The notes beneath the pieces are model-generated. The model saw only the letters and a list, made by a program, of their open reading frames with translations. It was not told the origin of the DNA and made no database searches. Below, in pieces: positions 1 to 5,959 of a stretch of DNA of 6,694 bases. The DNA lies in the NCBI GenBank assembly GCA_903831165.1, contig CAIKWV010000354.1, positions 1 through 6,694 of the forward strand. Reading direction: 5' to 3'. The DNA comes from an uncultured cyanobacterium. Its GTDB lineage: Bacteria; Cyanobacteriota; Cyanobacteriia; PCC-6307; Cyanobiaceae. Both the position numbers and the translations under genes were made by a program. The first letter of the stretch is position 1, and every line of letters begins with the position of its first letter.

Positions 1-644
1 ATCGAGCTGTCGATGCTCACGGCCTGGCAGCGGCCGGCCCGATAGGCGGCAAAGGCCTCCTGGATCTGGCCGAAGCGCAGTGGCTTGTAGGTCACACCCA
101 GCGGCCGCAGGGCATCGCCCAGCACCTGCTCGGTGGTCGCCCCACTCAGCAGGCAGACGCTGCGATCCCGCAGACCGGCCAGATCGGTGATGCCACTGGC
201 CACCGGCACCATCACGTCCACCCCGTCATGGAAGTCCACCGGAGCGAAGCTGAGGGCGTTACCGCCGGGTGCATCGCGGGAGAGGGTGTCGGTGGTGGTG
301 CGGGCCAGCAGATCGATCTGACCACTGGCCACGGCGGTGAACCGGGAATCGAGGGTGACGGGCTGGTAACTCACCTGGCGGGGATCGCCGAGCACCGCAG
401 CGGCCACGGCCTGGCAGACATCCACCTCAAAGCCGCGGTAATGGCCCTGGCTATCGGGGCTGCTGAAGCCCGGTGTCTGACCGTCGATGCCGCAGATCAA
501 CTGATGGCGGGTCCGGATCGCCGCCAGCCGTTCACTGCTGATCTGGCCGCCGCCGCCGGGGCCGGCCGCGCAGCCTGCCAGCAGCAGCACACTGCCCAGA
601 GCGACGACAAGGGACAGCTGATATCGGCCGTGATCGCCCCTCAA
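1..644 (-). CDS. Amino-acid ABC transporter substrate-binding lipoprotein, AapJ/NatF-like, second tandem copy (C terminus beyond window)
   Basis: This should be a cell-surface receptor that captures amino acids outside the inner membrane and delivers them to an ABC permease. The ORF opens with a TTG whose last two bases are the first two of the TGA stop of the upstream binding-protein gene. That start gives a compact lipoprotein signal: basic residues, a hydrophobic run and the lipobox LLLAGC with the acylated Cys at residue 25. The mature part has family landmarks LICGIDGQTPGFS, FEVDVCQAVAAAVLGD, ARTTTDTLSRDAPGGN and a CLLSGATTE segment, all aligning without gaps to the neighbouring copy, with roughly half the residues identical by eye. 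About 214 codons are visible; the family is usually 340-370 residues, so the C-terminal third is off the left edge. No Shine-Dalgarno sequence is apparent, and the tight overlap argues for translational coupling. No permease or ATPase of this system is in view. The family call is firm; the specific ligand is unknown. Confidence 0.88.
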   Translation of the reverse strand, partial: MRGDHGRYQLSLVVALGSVLLLAGCAAGPGGGGQISSERLAAIRTRHQLICGIDGQTPGFSSPDSQGHYRGFEVDVCQAVAAAVLGDPRQVSYQPVTLDSRFTAVASGQIDLLARTTTDTLSRDAPGGNALSFAPVDFHDGVDVMVPVASGITDLAGLRDRSVCLLSGATTEQVLGDALRPLGVTYKPLRFGQIQEAFAAYRAGRCQAVSIDSS

Positions 645-1744
645 CGGAAGGGGGGCGAGATGATCAGGCCGCCATCGCGGGCGAGGCGGTTGGCGCCGCG
701 GGGCAGGCCCAGGGCCGAGCTCTCGCCGACGTTGCGGTTGTAGATCTCGCCGTAGTTGCCCACGGCGCCGATCACCTTGACCACGAAGTCATCGCCCAGG
801 CCCAGCTGGCTGCCCAGGTTGCCCTCCACCCCCAGCAGCCGGCGCCGCTCCGCCAGCTTGGGATTGGCCTTGGCCTCCGCCAACTTGGCCTTCACGTTGG
901 CCTGGGTGATCCCCTGCTCCTCCGCCTCAAACAGGGCATAGACGATCCAGCGCACCGCGTCGGCCCAGGCCGGATCGGACTGCACCGTGGCCGGCGCCTG
1001 GGGTTCCTTGCTCAGCACCTCCGGCAGGATCCGATGGACGCCTGGCTCGGCCAGCTTGGTGCGACGGGCCGCCAGACCGGAGCGGTCGCTGGTGATCGCC
1101 TGGCAACGGCCGCTGCCGTAGGCGCTGAAGGCCTGGTCGGCGGTCTGAAAGCGCAGGGGGGTGTAAGGGATGTTCAGGGAACGCAGGCGGTCGGCCAGCA
1201 CGGATTCATTGCTGGTGCCACTCAGCACGCAGATGGTGCGACCCGTCAGGCCCCTGAGATCGTTGATGCCGGAGGCCGACGGCACCATCAGACCGCCGCC
1301 GTCAAAGAACACCACGGGGGCGAAGCTCATCGCATTGCCGCCGGGGGCATCGCGGCCGAGCGTGATCGTGGTGTTGCGTGAGAGCAGATCCACCTCGCCG
1401 CTGGCCAGGGCCGCGAAGCGATCGGTGGTGGTGAGCGGGCGCAACTCCAGCTTGGTGGCATCGCCGAGCACCGCGGCCGCCACGGCCCGGCAGACGTCGA
1501 CATCGAGGCCGGCGTAGCGGCCGTCGGGGCGGATGACGCTGAACCCGGGCAGCTGGCCGTTGCTGCCGCAGATCAACGTGCCGCGACTGCGGATCGTCGC
1601 CATGCGGGCGCTGGTGACACCGGAGCCACTCTCGGCGGCACAACCGGCCAACGTCAGGGCCAGCAGGGCCGGCAGCAACGTTCTTGTTGAAGGCAGAAAC
1701 GTTCTTCCAGGCAAAAACGTTGTTCCAGGCAGCCTGAATCCCAT
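641..1744 (-). CDS. Amino-acid ABC transporter substrate-binding lipoprotein, AapJ/NatF-like, first tandem copy
   Basis: This is a periplasmic binding protein of the general L-amino-acid (AapJ; cyanobacterial NatF) family, expected to work with AapQ/AapM-like permeases and an ATPase outside this window. From the ATG chosen here it is 367 residues, the normal family length. The signal peptide ends in the lipobox LTLAGC (Cys 35), so the mature protein is a lipoprotein. Then come LICGSNGQLPGFS, GLDVDVCRAVAAAVLGD and SRNTTITLGRDAPGGN, all hallmarks of AapJ-type proteins, and further on SGRCQAITSDRSGLAARR. The C terminus keeps the typical VGNYGEIYNRNVG motif. A GTG five codons upstream (1759) is an alternative start; neither has a clear ribosome-binding site. 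The N-region of the signal peptide is encoded by imperfect 18-21-base repeats that keep frame, giving LPGTTF, LPGRTF and LPSTRTL. The gene lies about 50 bases after the EamA gene and overlaps the next binding-protein gene, so the three probably share a transcript. Confidence 0.92.
   Translation of the reverse strand: MGFRLPGTTFLPGRTFLPSTRTLLPALLALTLAGCAAESGSGVTSARMATIRSRGTLICGSNGQLPGFSVIRPDGRYAGLDVDVCRAVAAAVLGDATKLELRPLTTTDRFAALASGEVDLLSRNTTITLGRDAPGGNAMSFAPVVFFDGGGLMVPSASGINDLRGLTGRTICVLSGTSNESVLADRLRSLNIPYTPLRFQTADQAFSAYGSGRCQAITSDRSGLAARRTKLAEPGVHRILPEVLSKEPQAPATVQSDPAWADAVRWIVYALFEAEEQGITQANVKAKLAEAKANPKLAERRRLLGVEGNLGSQLGLGDDFVVKVIGAVGNYGEIYNRNVGESSALGLPRGANRLARDGGLIISPPFR
1671..1727. 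repeat. Short tandem repeat with AACGTT cores inside a signal-peptide coding region
   Basis: Three imperfect direct units follow one another: 1671-1691 (21 bases), 1692-1709 (18 bases) and 1710-1727 (18 bases). Each begins with GGCA and contains the palindrome AACGTT, at 1677-1682, 1698-1703 and 1716-1721. The last two units differ at only two positions. Both unit lengths are multiples of three, so copies can be gained or lost without shifting frame, and on the minus strand the array encodes repeated LPG-x-T-F-like hexapeptides in the N-region of the binding-protein signal peptide. An operator role for the palindromes is possible but only a guess. Confidence 0.7.
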
Positions 1745-1796
1745 GCTGCACAGAGCCACAGACGTTGGATTTTGCCACGGGTGCGGGGCTCGACCC

Positions 1797-2231
1797 TCAG
1801 GGCAGAGCCACCAGCACCGCCCCGAGCCCCATCAGGCCCACACCCCACCACTGCACCGGACCGAGCTGTTCCCCCAGCCAGAACACCCCCAGCAGGGCCA
1901 CCAACACCACGCTCAGCTTGTCGATCGGGGCCACGGCCGAGACCGGCCCCAGTTGCAAGGCCCGGAAGTAACAGAGCCAGGAGACACCGGTGGCCAGACC
2001 CGACAGCACCAGGAAATTGAGACTGCGGCGCGAGAGATCGGGCAAGGAGCGCCACTCGCCGCTGACACTGACCACCGCCGCCAGCAAACCCAGCACCACC
2101 ACCGTGCGCACGAAGGTGGCCAGATTGCTGGGGATGCCCTCCACCCCCACCTTGGCCAGCAGCGCCGTGACGGCGGCGAACAGTGCGGCCAGGGCCGCCC
2201 AGATCTGCCAGCCGTTGGACAGTGGAGCCAT
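1797..2231 (-). CDS. EamA-family (drug/metabolite transporter) half-size permease
   Basis: This is an inner-membrane transporter of the DMT superfamily; the substrate cannot be read from sequence. The 144-residue product holds one EamA repeat with about five hydrophobic segments (near residues 7-27, 38-58, 73-92, 101-119 and 124-143). Typical pieces are the opening WQIWAALAALFAAVTALLAKVG, the segment VLSGLATGVSWLCYFRALQLG and PIDKLSVVLVALLGVFWLGE, which match single-domain EamA proteins common in bacteria. Most DMT permeases have two such repeats, so this one presumably acts as a dimer (inference). The ORF stays open upstream to a TTG at 2321, but the ATG at 2231 is chosen because the extension is arginine- and cysteine-rich and unlike the family, while the hydrophobic domain starts just after this Met. 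No Shine-Dalgarno sequence is visible. It is the promoter-proximal gene of the minus-strand cluster and may export or import compounds related to the amino-acid receptors downstream; that link rests on proximity only. Confidence 0.88.
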   Translation of the reverse strand: MAPLSNGWQIWAALAALFAAVTALLAKVGVEGIPSNLATFVRTVVVLGLLAAVVSVSGEWRSLPDLSRRSLNFLVLSGLATGVSWLCYFRALQLGPVSAVAPIDKLSVVLVALLGVFWLGEQLGPVQWWGVGLMGLGAVLVALP

Positions 2232-2241
2232 GGGGAGCGAT

Positions 2242-2269
2242 CGGGGGCTGCACCCCATGCTGGCCCCCG
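2242..2269 (-). other. Inverted repeat in the EamA 5' leader
   Basis: CGGGGGC at 2242-2248 is a perfect reverse complement of GCCCCCG at 2263-2269, separated by a 14-base loop. It starts about 10 bases upstream of the proposed EamA ATG, where an RNA hairpin could affect ribosome access. In a GC-rich window a 7-bp G/C stem can arise by chance, so function is uncertain. Confidence 0.3.
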
Positions 2270-2311
2270 GAAGCTCAGGCCGCCGCCAACAGCTGCGGGA
2301 GCAGAATGTTT

Positions 2312-2382
2312 TTACAGACAATCCAGGGCAGCGATGGGCAGCTCGTAGTAACGCTGATCTTGGATGATGCCCTCAAGGCTGC
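2312..2382 (-). pseudogene. Isolated C-terminal remnant of an NrtD/CynD-type ABC ATPase
   Basis: The minus strand reads SLEGIIQDQRYYELPIAALD followed by Cys, Leu and a TAA stop at 2312-2314. The tail of the intact ATPase at the right end of the window reads SREDIMEDPRYYELRNSALD then Phe-Leu. Thirteen of these 22 residues are identical and the alignment has no gap. At DNA level 2321-2382 matches 6005-6066 at 45 of 62 positions by my hand count, in the same orientation. Several differences are synonymous third-position changes, which suggests descent from a once-coding paralogue. None of the catalytic ATPase motifs are present: further upstream on this strand the sequence is antisense to the next gene. 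An in-frame ATG exists at 2410, giving a 32-codon ORF, but it overlaps the plus-strand gene and has no visible ribosome-binding site. A gene fragment is favoured; a conserved micropeptide cannot be excluded. Confidence 0.5.
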
Positions 2383-2394
2383 AAGCAGTGGACC

Positions 2395-4029
2395 ATGAAT
2401 GGCAGTTCATCCCGGGGTCAGACCGTGCTGAGACGTCGTTCGCTGCGGGCCTGGTTCGAGGCCATCAACAACCGGGCCTGGGGTGAGGTCCTGGCCCCCG
2501 GCCAGACCTGGCTTTCGCTGCTGCGGCGCTACCGAGGGATGGTGGCCGCCTTGCTGCTGCTGCAGATCGTCGCCTACGGATACCTGTTCACCGTGCCGAT
2601 CTTCACGGATCACACCTTCCCCAACTCCTGGCTCTATCCCTATCCCAGCTTCAAGACCGACGGCGAAGGCCGCTGGCTGGCCGATCTGGTGATCATGCTC
2701 CAGGGCGGCAGCGGTGTTCCGATGGTGCAGATGGTCGGGGCCGCCCTGCTGCAGGCCATCAACGGCGTGCTGTTCGCCTGCCTGCTGGGGGTGCGCCGCG
2801 GCCTGCCGCTGGTCGTCCTGGGCGGCCTGATCGTCCTCCATCCCGCCTTCCTCGATTACTACTCCTTCGCCGCTGACCACCTGTCCTTCGTGCTCGGCGA
2901 CAGCTTCGCCGTGTTGGCGGCCTGGGTGTTGTTGCGCGGGCAGGGCCCGGCATTCCGCCTGGGCGGAGCGGCCCTGCTGAACATGCTGGCCCTGGCGCTG
3001 TATGGCCCCAAGATCACCCTGGTGCTGCTGCTGGCACTGCTGATGCTGCTGCTGCGCGTCGTCGAGGCCGAACCGCCTGCCCCCGGCCGACGGGCCCTGC
3101 TGGGAGAGATCGCCGTCGCCTTCGGCCAGGTGTTGCTGGCCGTGCTGGCGTTCGGCCTGAGCGCCCGGCTGGTGATCCGTCACCCGATTCTGCCGGGAGC
3201 CCATGTCAACACGCTGCCGGAGATGGCTACGGCCCTGGTCGAGTCCTACGGCAAGGGGCTGCGCTATCTGGGCGGCATGGCGGGACTTCCCAGCGGCACC
3301 CTGCAACTGCTGCCGGTGCTGATCGTGCTGCTGGGCTTGCTGGTCCTGGGCGGAAGGATGAGGCGCCTGCGCTGGCCGCAGCGGTCGGTGGCGATGCTGG
3401 CGGTCCTGTTGCTGCCGGTCGCCCTGAACGGGGCCTCGATCATCAACAACTCCTCGCCGGGCGACCGGGGCCGCTTTGTGGCCGCCTACGCCTACGGGCT
3501 GGTGTTCTTTCTGGCCCAGAGCCTGCGGGTGCGGTGGCTGCGGTATCCAGCCCTGGCGCTGGCCGCGCTGGTGTTGTGGTTCTTTCTGTCGCTGGCGATG
3601 CAGCAGGCCAATGCGGCCCAATTCAAGAACACCTACGAGCTGTCGATGATCAACCGGATCCTGACCCGGCTGGAGCCGCTGATCACGACGACCAGCGACC
3701 AGCCAGCCCAGCCGGTGCTGATCGTCGGTCGCTATCCCCCCTTCGATCTGGGGCCCTACGTCCGCTGGCGTGGCAACATCGATGCCCCGCACCTGCTGTC
3801 CACGGAGATCTTCGCTCCGTACCGGCAGACGGAAATGCTCAATTACCTGCTGGGACGGGAGCTGCTGCGGCGACCCAGCGCCGCCGAGATCGATCGCGCC
3901 CTGCCCCGGCTGCGAGGCACACCGCCCTGGCCCGCCCCGGAATCGGTCTTCCGGGACGGGCGCACCATCGTCGTGACCCTGGAGCCCTGGCGGGCCGATG
4001 TCCCGATGACCTGGGCCGACGGTTCGTGA
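2395..4029 (+). CDS. Polytopic membrane protein, probable GtrII-type glucosyltransferase family
   Basis: The product is a 544-residue inner-membrane protein with about 10-11 hydrophobic segments (near residues 49-69, 109-131, 136-150, 162-180, 188-221, 240-262, 304-320, 332-348, 361-376 and 383-400). The final 140 residues form a soluble domain, probably periplasmic. The layout resembles the GtrII family, whose members move glucose from a polyprenyl carrier onto O-antigen or other surface glycans. Similar points are IFTDHTF after the first membrane span (GtrII has an acidic pair there), DGEGRWLADLVIMLQGG (GtrII: a G-R-PL-x-x-L block), the loop HPAFLDYYSFAADHLSF, and AAQFKNTYELSMINRIL followed by PVLIVG at the start of the C-terminal domain. 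These are resemblances from memory, not a computed match. The ATG at 2395 follows a weak purine-rich stretch and begins a basic N-terminus typical of a cytoplasmic tail. It is transcribed divergently from the EamA gene. The membrane-protein call is certain; the enzyme family is moderate. Confidence 0.85.
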   Translation: MNGSSSRGQTVLRRRSLRAWFEAINNRAWGEVLAPGQTWLSLLRRYRGMVAALLLLQIVAYGYLFTVPIFTDHTFPNSWLYPYPSFKTDGEGRWLADLVIMLQGGSGVPMVQMVGAALLQAINGVLFACLLGVRRGLPLVVLGGLIVLHPAFLDYYSFAADHLSFVLGDSFAVLAAWVLLRGQGPAFRLGGAALLNMLALALYGPKITLVLLLALLMLLLRVVEAEPPAPGRRALLGEIAVAFGQVLLAVLAFGLSARLVIRHPILPGAHVNTLPEMATALVESYGKGLRYLGGMAGLPSGTLQLLPVLIVLLGLLVLGGRMRRLRWPQRSVAMLAVLLLPVALNGASIINNSSPGDRGRFVAAYAYGLVFFLAQSLRVRWLRYPALALAALVLWFFLSLAMQQANAAQFKNTYELSMINRILTRLEPLITTTSDQPAQPVLIVGRYPPFDLGPYVRWRGNIDAPHLLSTEIFAPYRQTEMLNYLLGRELLRRPSAAEIDRALPRLRGTPPWPAPESVFRDGRTIVVTLEPWRADVPMTWADGS

Positions 4030-4254
4030 GCGGGATGGGGCCGATGGGCCGCCGCTCCCTTGGCCTGTTCGACCTCGGCCGGCCATGACGCCCCAAGCGG
4101 CTGCCCCCTGGTCGCGCCGCTGCTGCAGCCCCTCGATAAGCTCGGGCGCGATGACCATGGCCGCAAGCGGCTCTGCAACTGGCCCGGCCGGGTTCCGTTG
4201 CGAGCCGGGACCGCCGCCCCAGCCATGTCTGCAACGGCCACCAGCGGCTCCCCC

Positions 4255-5844
4255 ATGGCCAACGACCCCAGCTCCCGCGAGCCCAGCTCCAGTTCCCCAG
4301 ACCTGATCGTGATCGGCGCGGGCCTGGGAGGTCTCTGCGCCGGTGCCATCGCCGCTCGCCATGGCCTCGACGTGCTGGTGCTGGAGGCCCATGACGTGCC
4401 CGGCGGCGCGGCCCATGGCTTCCAGCGGCGCGGCTTCCAGTTCGAATCGGGGCCTTCGCTGTGGAGCGGCCTGGGCCGCTGGCCCTCGACCAACCCGCTC
4501 ACCCAGGTGCTCAAAGCGGTGGGTGAAACCGTGCCGGTGGTGCCGTACCACCACTGGGATCTGCTGCTGCCGGAGGGTCGCCTGCGGGTTGGGGTGGGGA
4601 TGGAGCCTTTTCTAGAAGTGCTGCGGCAGCTGCGCGGGCCCGCCGTGGCCCAGGAATGGCACAGCTTTCTGCTGGCCATCGAACCCCTCTGCCGCGCCGC
4701 CCGCTCCCTGCCGCTGCTGGCCCTACGCCCCGGCATCGGCAGTGCCTTCACCCTGGGTGCCGGCAGCCTGGGCCTGCTGGCCAAAGCGCCCCAGCTGGCG
4801 GTCCTGGGCGGCAGCTTCGGGCCGATCGCCCGCCGCCATCTGCGCGATCCCTTCCTGCTGCACTGGGTGGAGCTGCTCTGCTTCCTGATCTCCGGCCTGG
4901 AGCTGGAGCACACCAGCGCCGCGGCGATGGCCACCCTGTTCGGCGAGTGGTTCGAGCCCGACGCCTGTCTTGATTACCCGATCGGCGGCAGTGCGGCGGT
5001 GGCGGCGGCCCTGGTGCGCGGCATGGAACGCCACGGCGGTCGCCTGCGCACCGGCGCCGCCGTGGAGCGGATCCTGGTGGAGGGGGGCAAGGCGGTGGGG
5101 GTGCAACTGGCCGCCGCCGCCGGCGGCGCCATCCTGCGGGCCCGCCAGGGCGTGATCAGTTCCGCCAGCCCCTGGGACACCCTGGACCTGCTGCCGCCGG
5201 ACTGCGTGCCCAAGCGCTGGCGGCGTCGCCAGGCGGAAACGCCCGCCTGCGCCAGTTTTCTGCATTGGCACCTGGCCCTGCGCGGCGGCCCCGAACTGGC
5301 CGATCTGCCGGTGCACACGGTCTGGGTGGGCGACTGGCAGCGGGGCATCGGCGCCGAGCGCAACATGGCGGTGCTGTCGATGCCGTCGCTGCTCGACCCC
5401 GGCCTGGCCCCCGCCGGCCACCAGGTGCTGCACGGCTACACCCCGGCCAATGAACCCTGGCAGCTGTGGAAGGATCTGCAGCGGGGCACACCGGCCTATG
5501 AAGCCCTCAAGAGCGAGCGCTGCGGCCTGTTCCATCAGATCTTTGACCAGCTCCTGCCCGACTGGCGCCAGCGGCTGGTGCTGGAACTGCAGGGCACCCC
5601 GCTCACCCACCGCCATTGGCTGCGGGTCCACCAGGGCAGCTACGGACCCGCCTGGCCGGCGGATCGAGGGCCTTTCCCCGGTGGCTCCACGCCGATTCAG
5701 GGGCTGGTGCTCTGCGGTGCCGGTGTCTTCCCCGGCATCGGCGTACCGCCGGTGGCGATCAGCGGCGCCCAGGCCGCCCATCGCTTCGTGCCGGCGGCGG
5801 CCCAGCGACGGCTGCTGCAGGAGCTGGAGCTGCTGGCTGGTTGA
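4255..5844 (+). CDS. FAD-dependent oxidoreductase, CrtISO / phytoene-desaturase superfamily
   Basis: This is a flavoprotein of the amine-oxidase/phytoene-desaturase clan that includes carotene isomerase (CrtISO) and retinol saturase; likely substrates are carotenoids or other polyenes, but this is not shown. From the chosen ATG it has 529 residues, normal for the clan. Residues 17-26 (LIVIGAGLGG) form the dinucleotide-binding turn, E44 in VLVLEAHDVPGG should bind the FAD ribose, and PGG at 49-51 followed by GF-x-F-x-GPS is the usual second FAD contact. The C-terminal FAD motif GLVLCGAGVFPGIGVPP lies near residues 483-499. The ORF remains open upstream to a TTG at 4060, but that extension is low-complexity and unlike the family; ATG 4225 is the other reasonable start. 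No ribosome-binding site settles it. The roughly 225 bases after the preceding gene show no convincing gene. Both plus-strand genes may be co-transcribed. The flavoprotein fold is firm, whereas assignment to CrtISO itself rather than an uncharacterised paralogue is open. Confidence 0.88.
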   Translation: MANDPSSREPSSSSPDLIVIGAGLGGLCAGAIAARHGLDVLVLEAHDVPGGAAHGFQRRGFQFESGPSLWSGLGRWPSTNPLTQVLKAVGETVPVVPYHHWDLLLPEGRLRVGVGMEPFLEVLRQLRGPAVAQEWHSFLLAIEPLCRAARSLPLLALRPGIGSAFTLGAGSLGLLAKAPQLAVLGGSFGPIARRHLRDPFLLHWVELLCFLISGLELEHTSAAAMATLFGEWFEPDACLDYPIGGSAAVAAALVRGMERHGGRLRTGAAVERILVEGGKAVGVQLAAAAGGAILRARQGVISSASPWDTLDLLPPDCVPKRWRRRQAETPACASFLHWHLALRGGPELADLPVHTVWVGDWQRGIGAERNMAVLSMPSLLDPGLAPAGHQVLHGYTPANEPWQLWKDLQRGTPAYEALKSERCGLFHQIFDQLLPDWRQRLVLELQGTPLTHRHWLRVHQGSYGPAWPADRGPFPGGSTPIQGLVLCGAGVFPGIGVPPVAISGAQAAHRFVPAAAQRRLLQELELLAG

Positions 5845-5927
5845 GCTGACCTGCGCAAGCGGTTGCCTTGAGCTCCGCCCCGGCTGCCCCAACGCACACC
5901 GCTGGACTGTCCGTGCCCCAGCGCGAC

Positions 5928-5942
5928 GGGATCCGTGATCCC
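5928..5942. terminator. Perfect short hairpin in the convergent gap (possible bidirectional terminator)
   Basis: GGGATC and GATCCC form a perfect 6-bp stem around a CGT loop, between the stop codons of two genes that face each other. Position and symmetry suit a terminator serving both strands. There is no T-tract on either side, so a classical intrinsic terminator is not demonstrated. Confidence 0.3.
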
Positions 5943-5959
5943 TGCCCGCCGCTCGCCCC

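Noticed and set aside
228..743. A 171-codon plus-strand open frame opposite the tandem receptor genes
   Set aside because: It is antisense to two recognisable AapJ-like proteins and has no family features of its own. The same holds for the other plus-strand frames between 1 and 2394.
2232..2394. NtcA-type operator (GTA-N8-TAC) in the divergent intergenic region
   Set aside because: It was expected from the nitrogen-related neighbours, but no GTA-N8-TAC was found by eye, and no convincing -10/-35 pair either.
4070..4200. A minus-strand stretch reading EPLAAMVIAPELIEGLQQRR that looks protein-like
   Set aside because: It is short, lies within a long antisense frame, and matches no family I can recall. 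It may be a chance product of local base composition or an old remnant; there is too little to annotate.
4060..4254. A 65-codon N-terminal extension of the oxidoreductase from an upstream TTG
   Set aside because: The extension has no domain, no transit or signal character and no ribosome-binding site; the family begins close to the dinucleotide-binding motif.
2407..4554. A 715-codon open frame on the minus strand, opposite the membrane-protein gene and the start of the oxidoreductase gene
   Set aside because: The product is rich in Gln, His, Gly and Arg with no domain or membrane pattern. This is what the antisense of GC-rich, Leu-rich coding DNA gives. The plus-strand products have clear membrane spans and FAD motifs.
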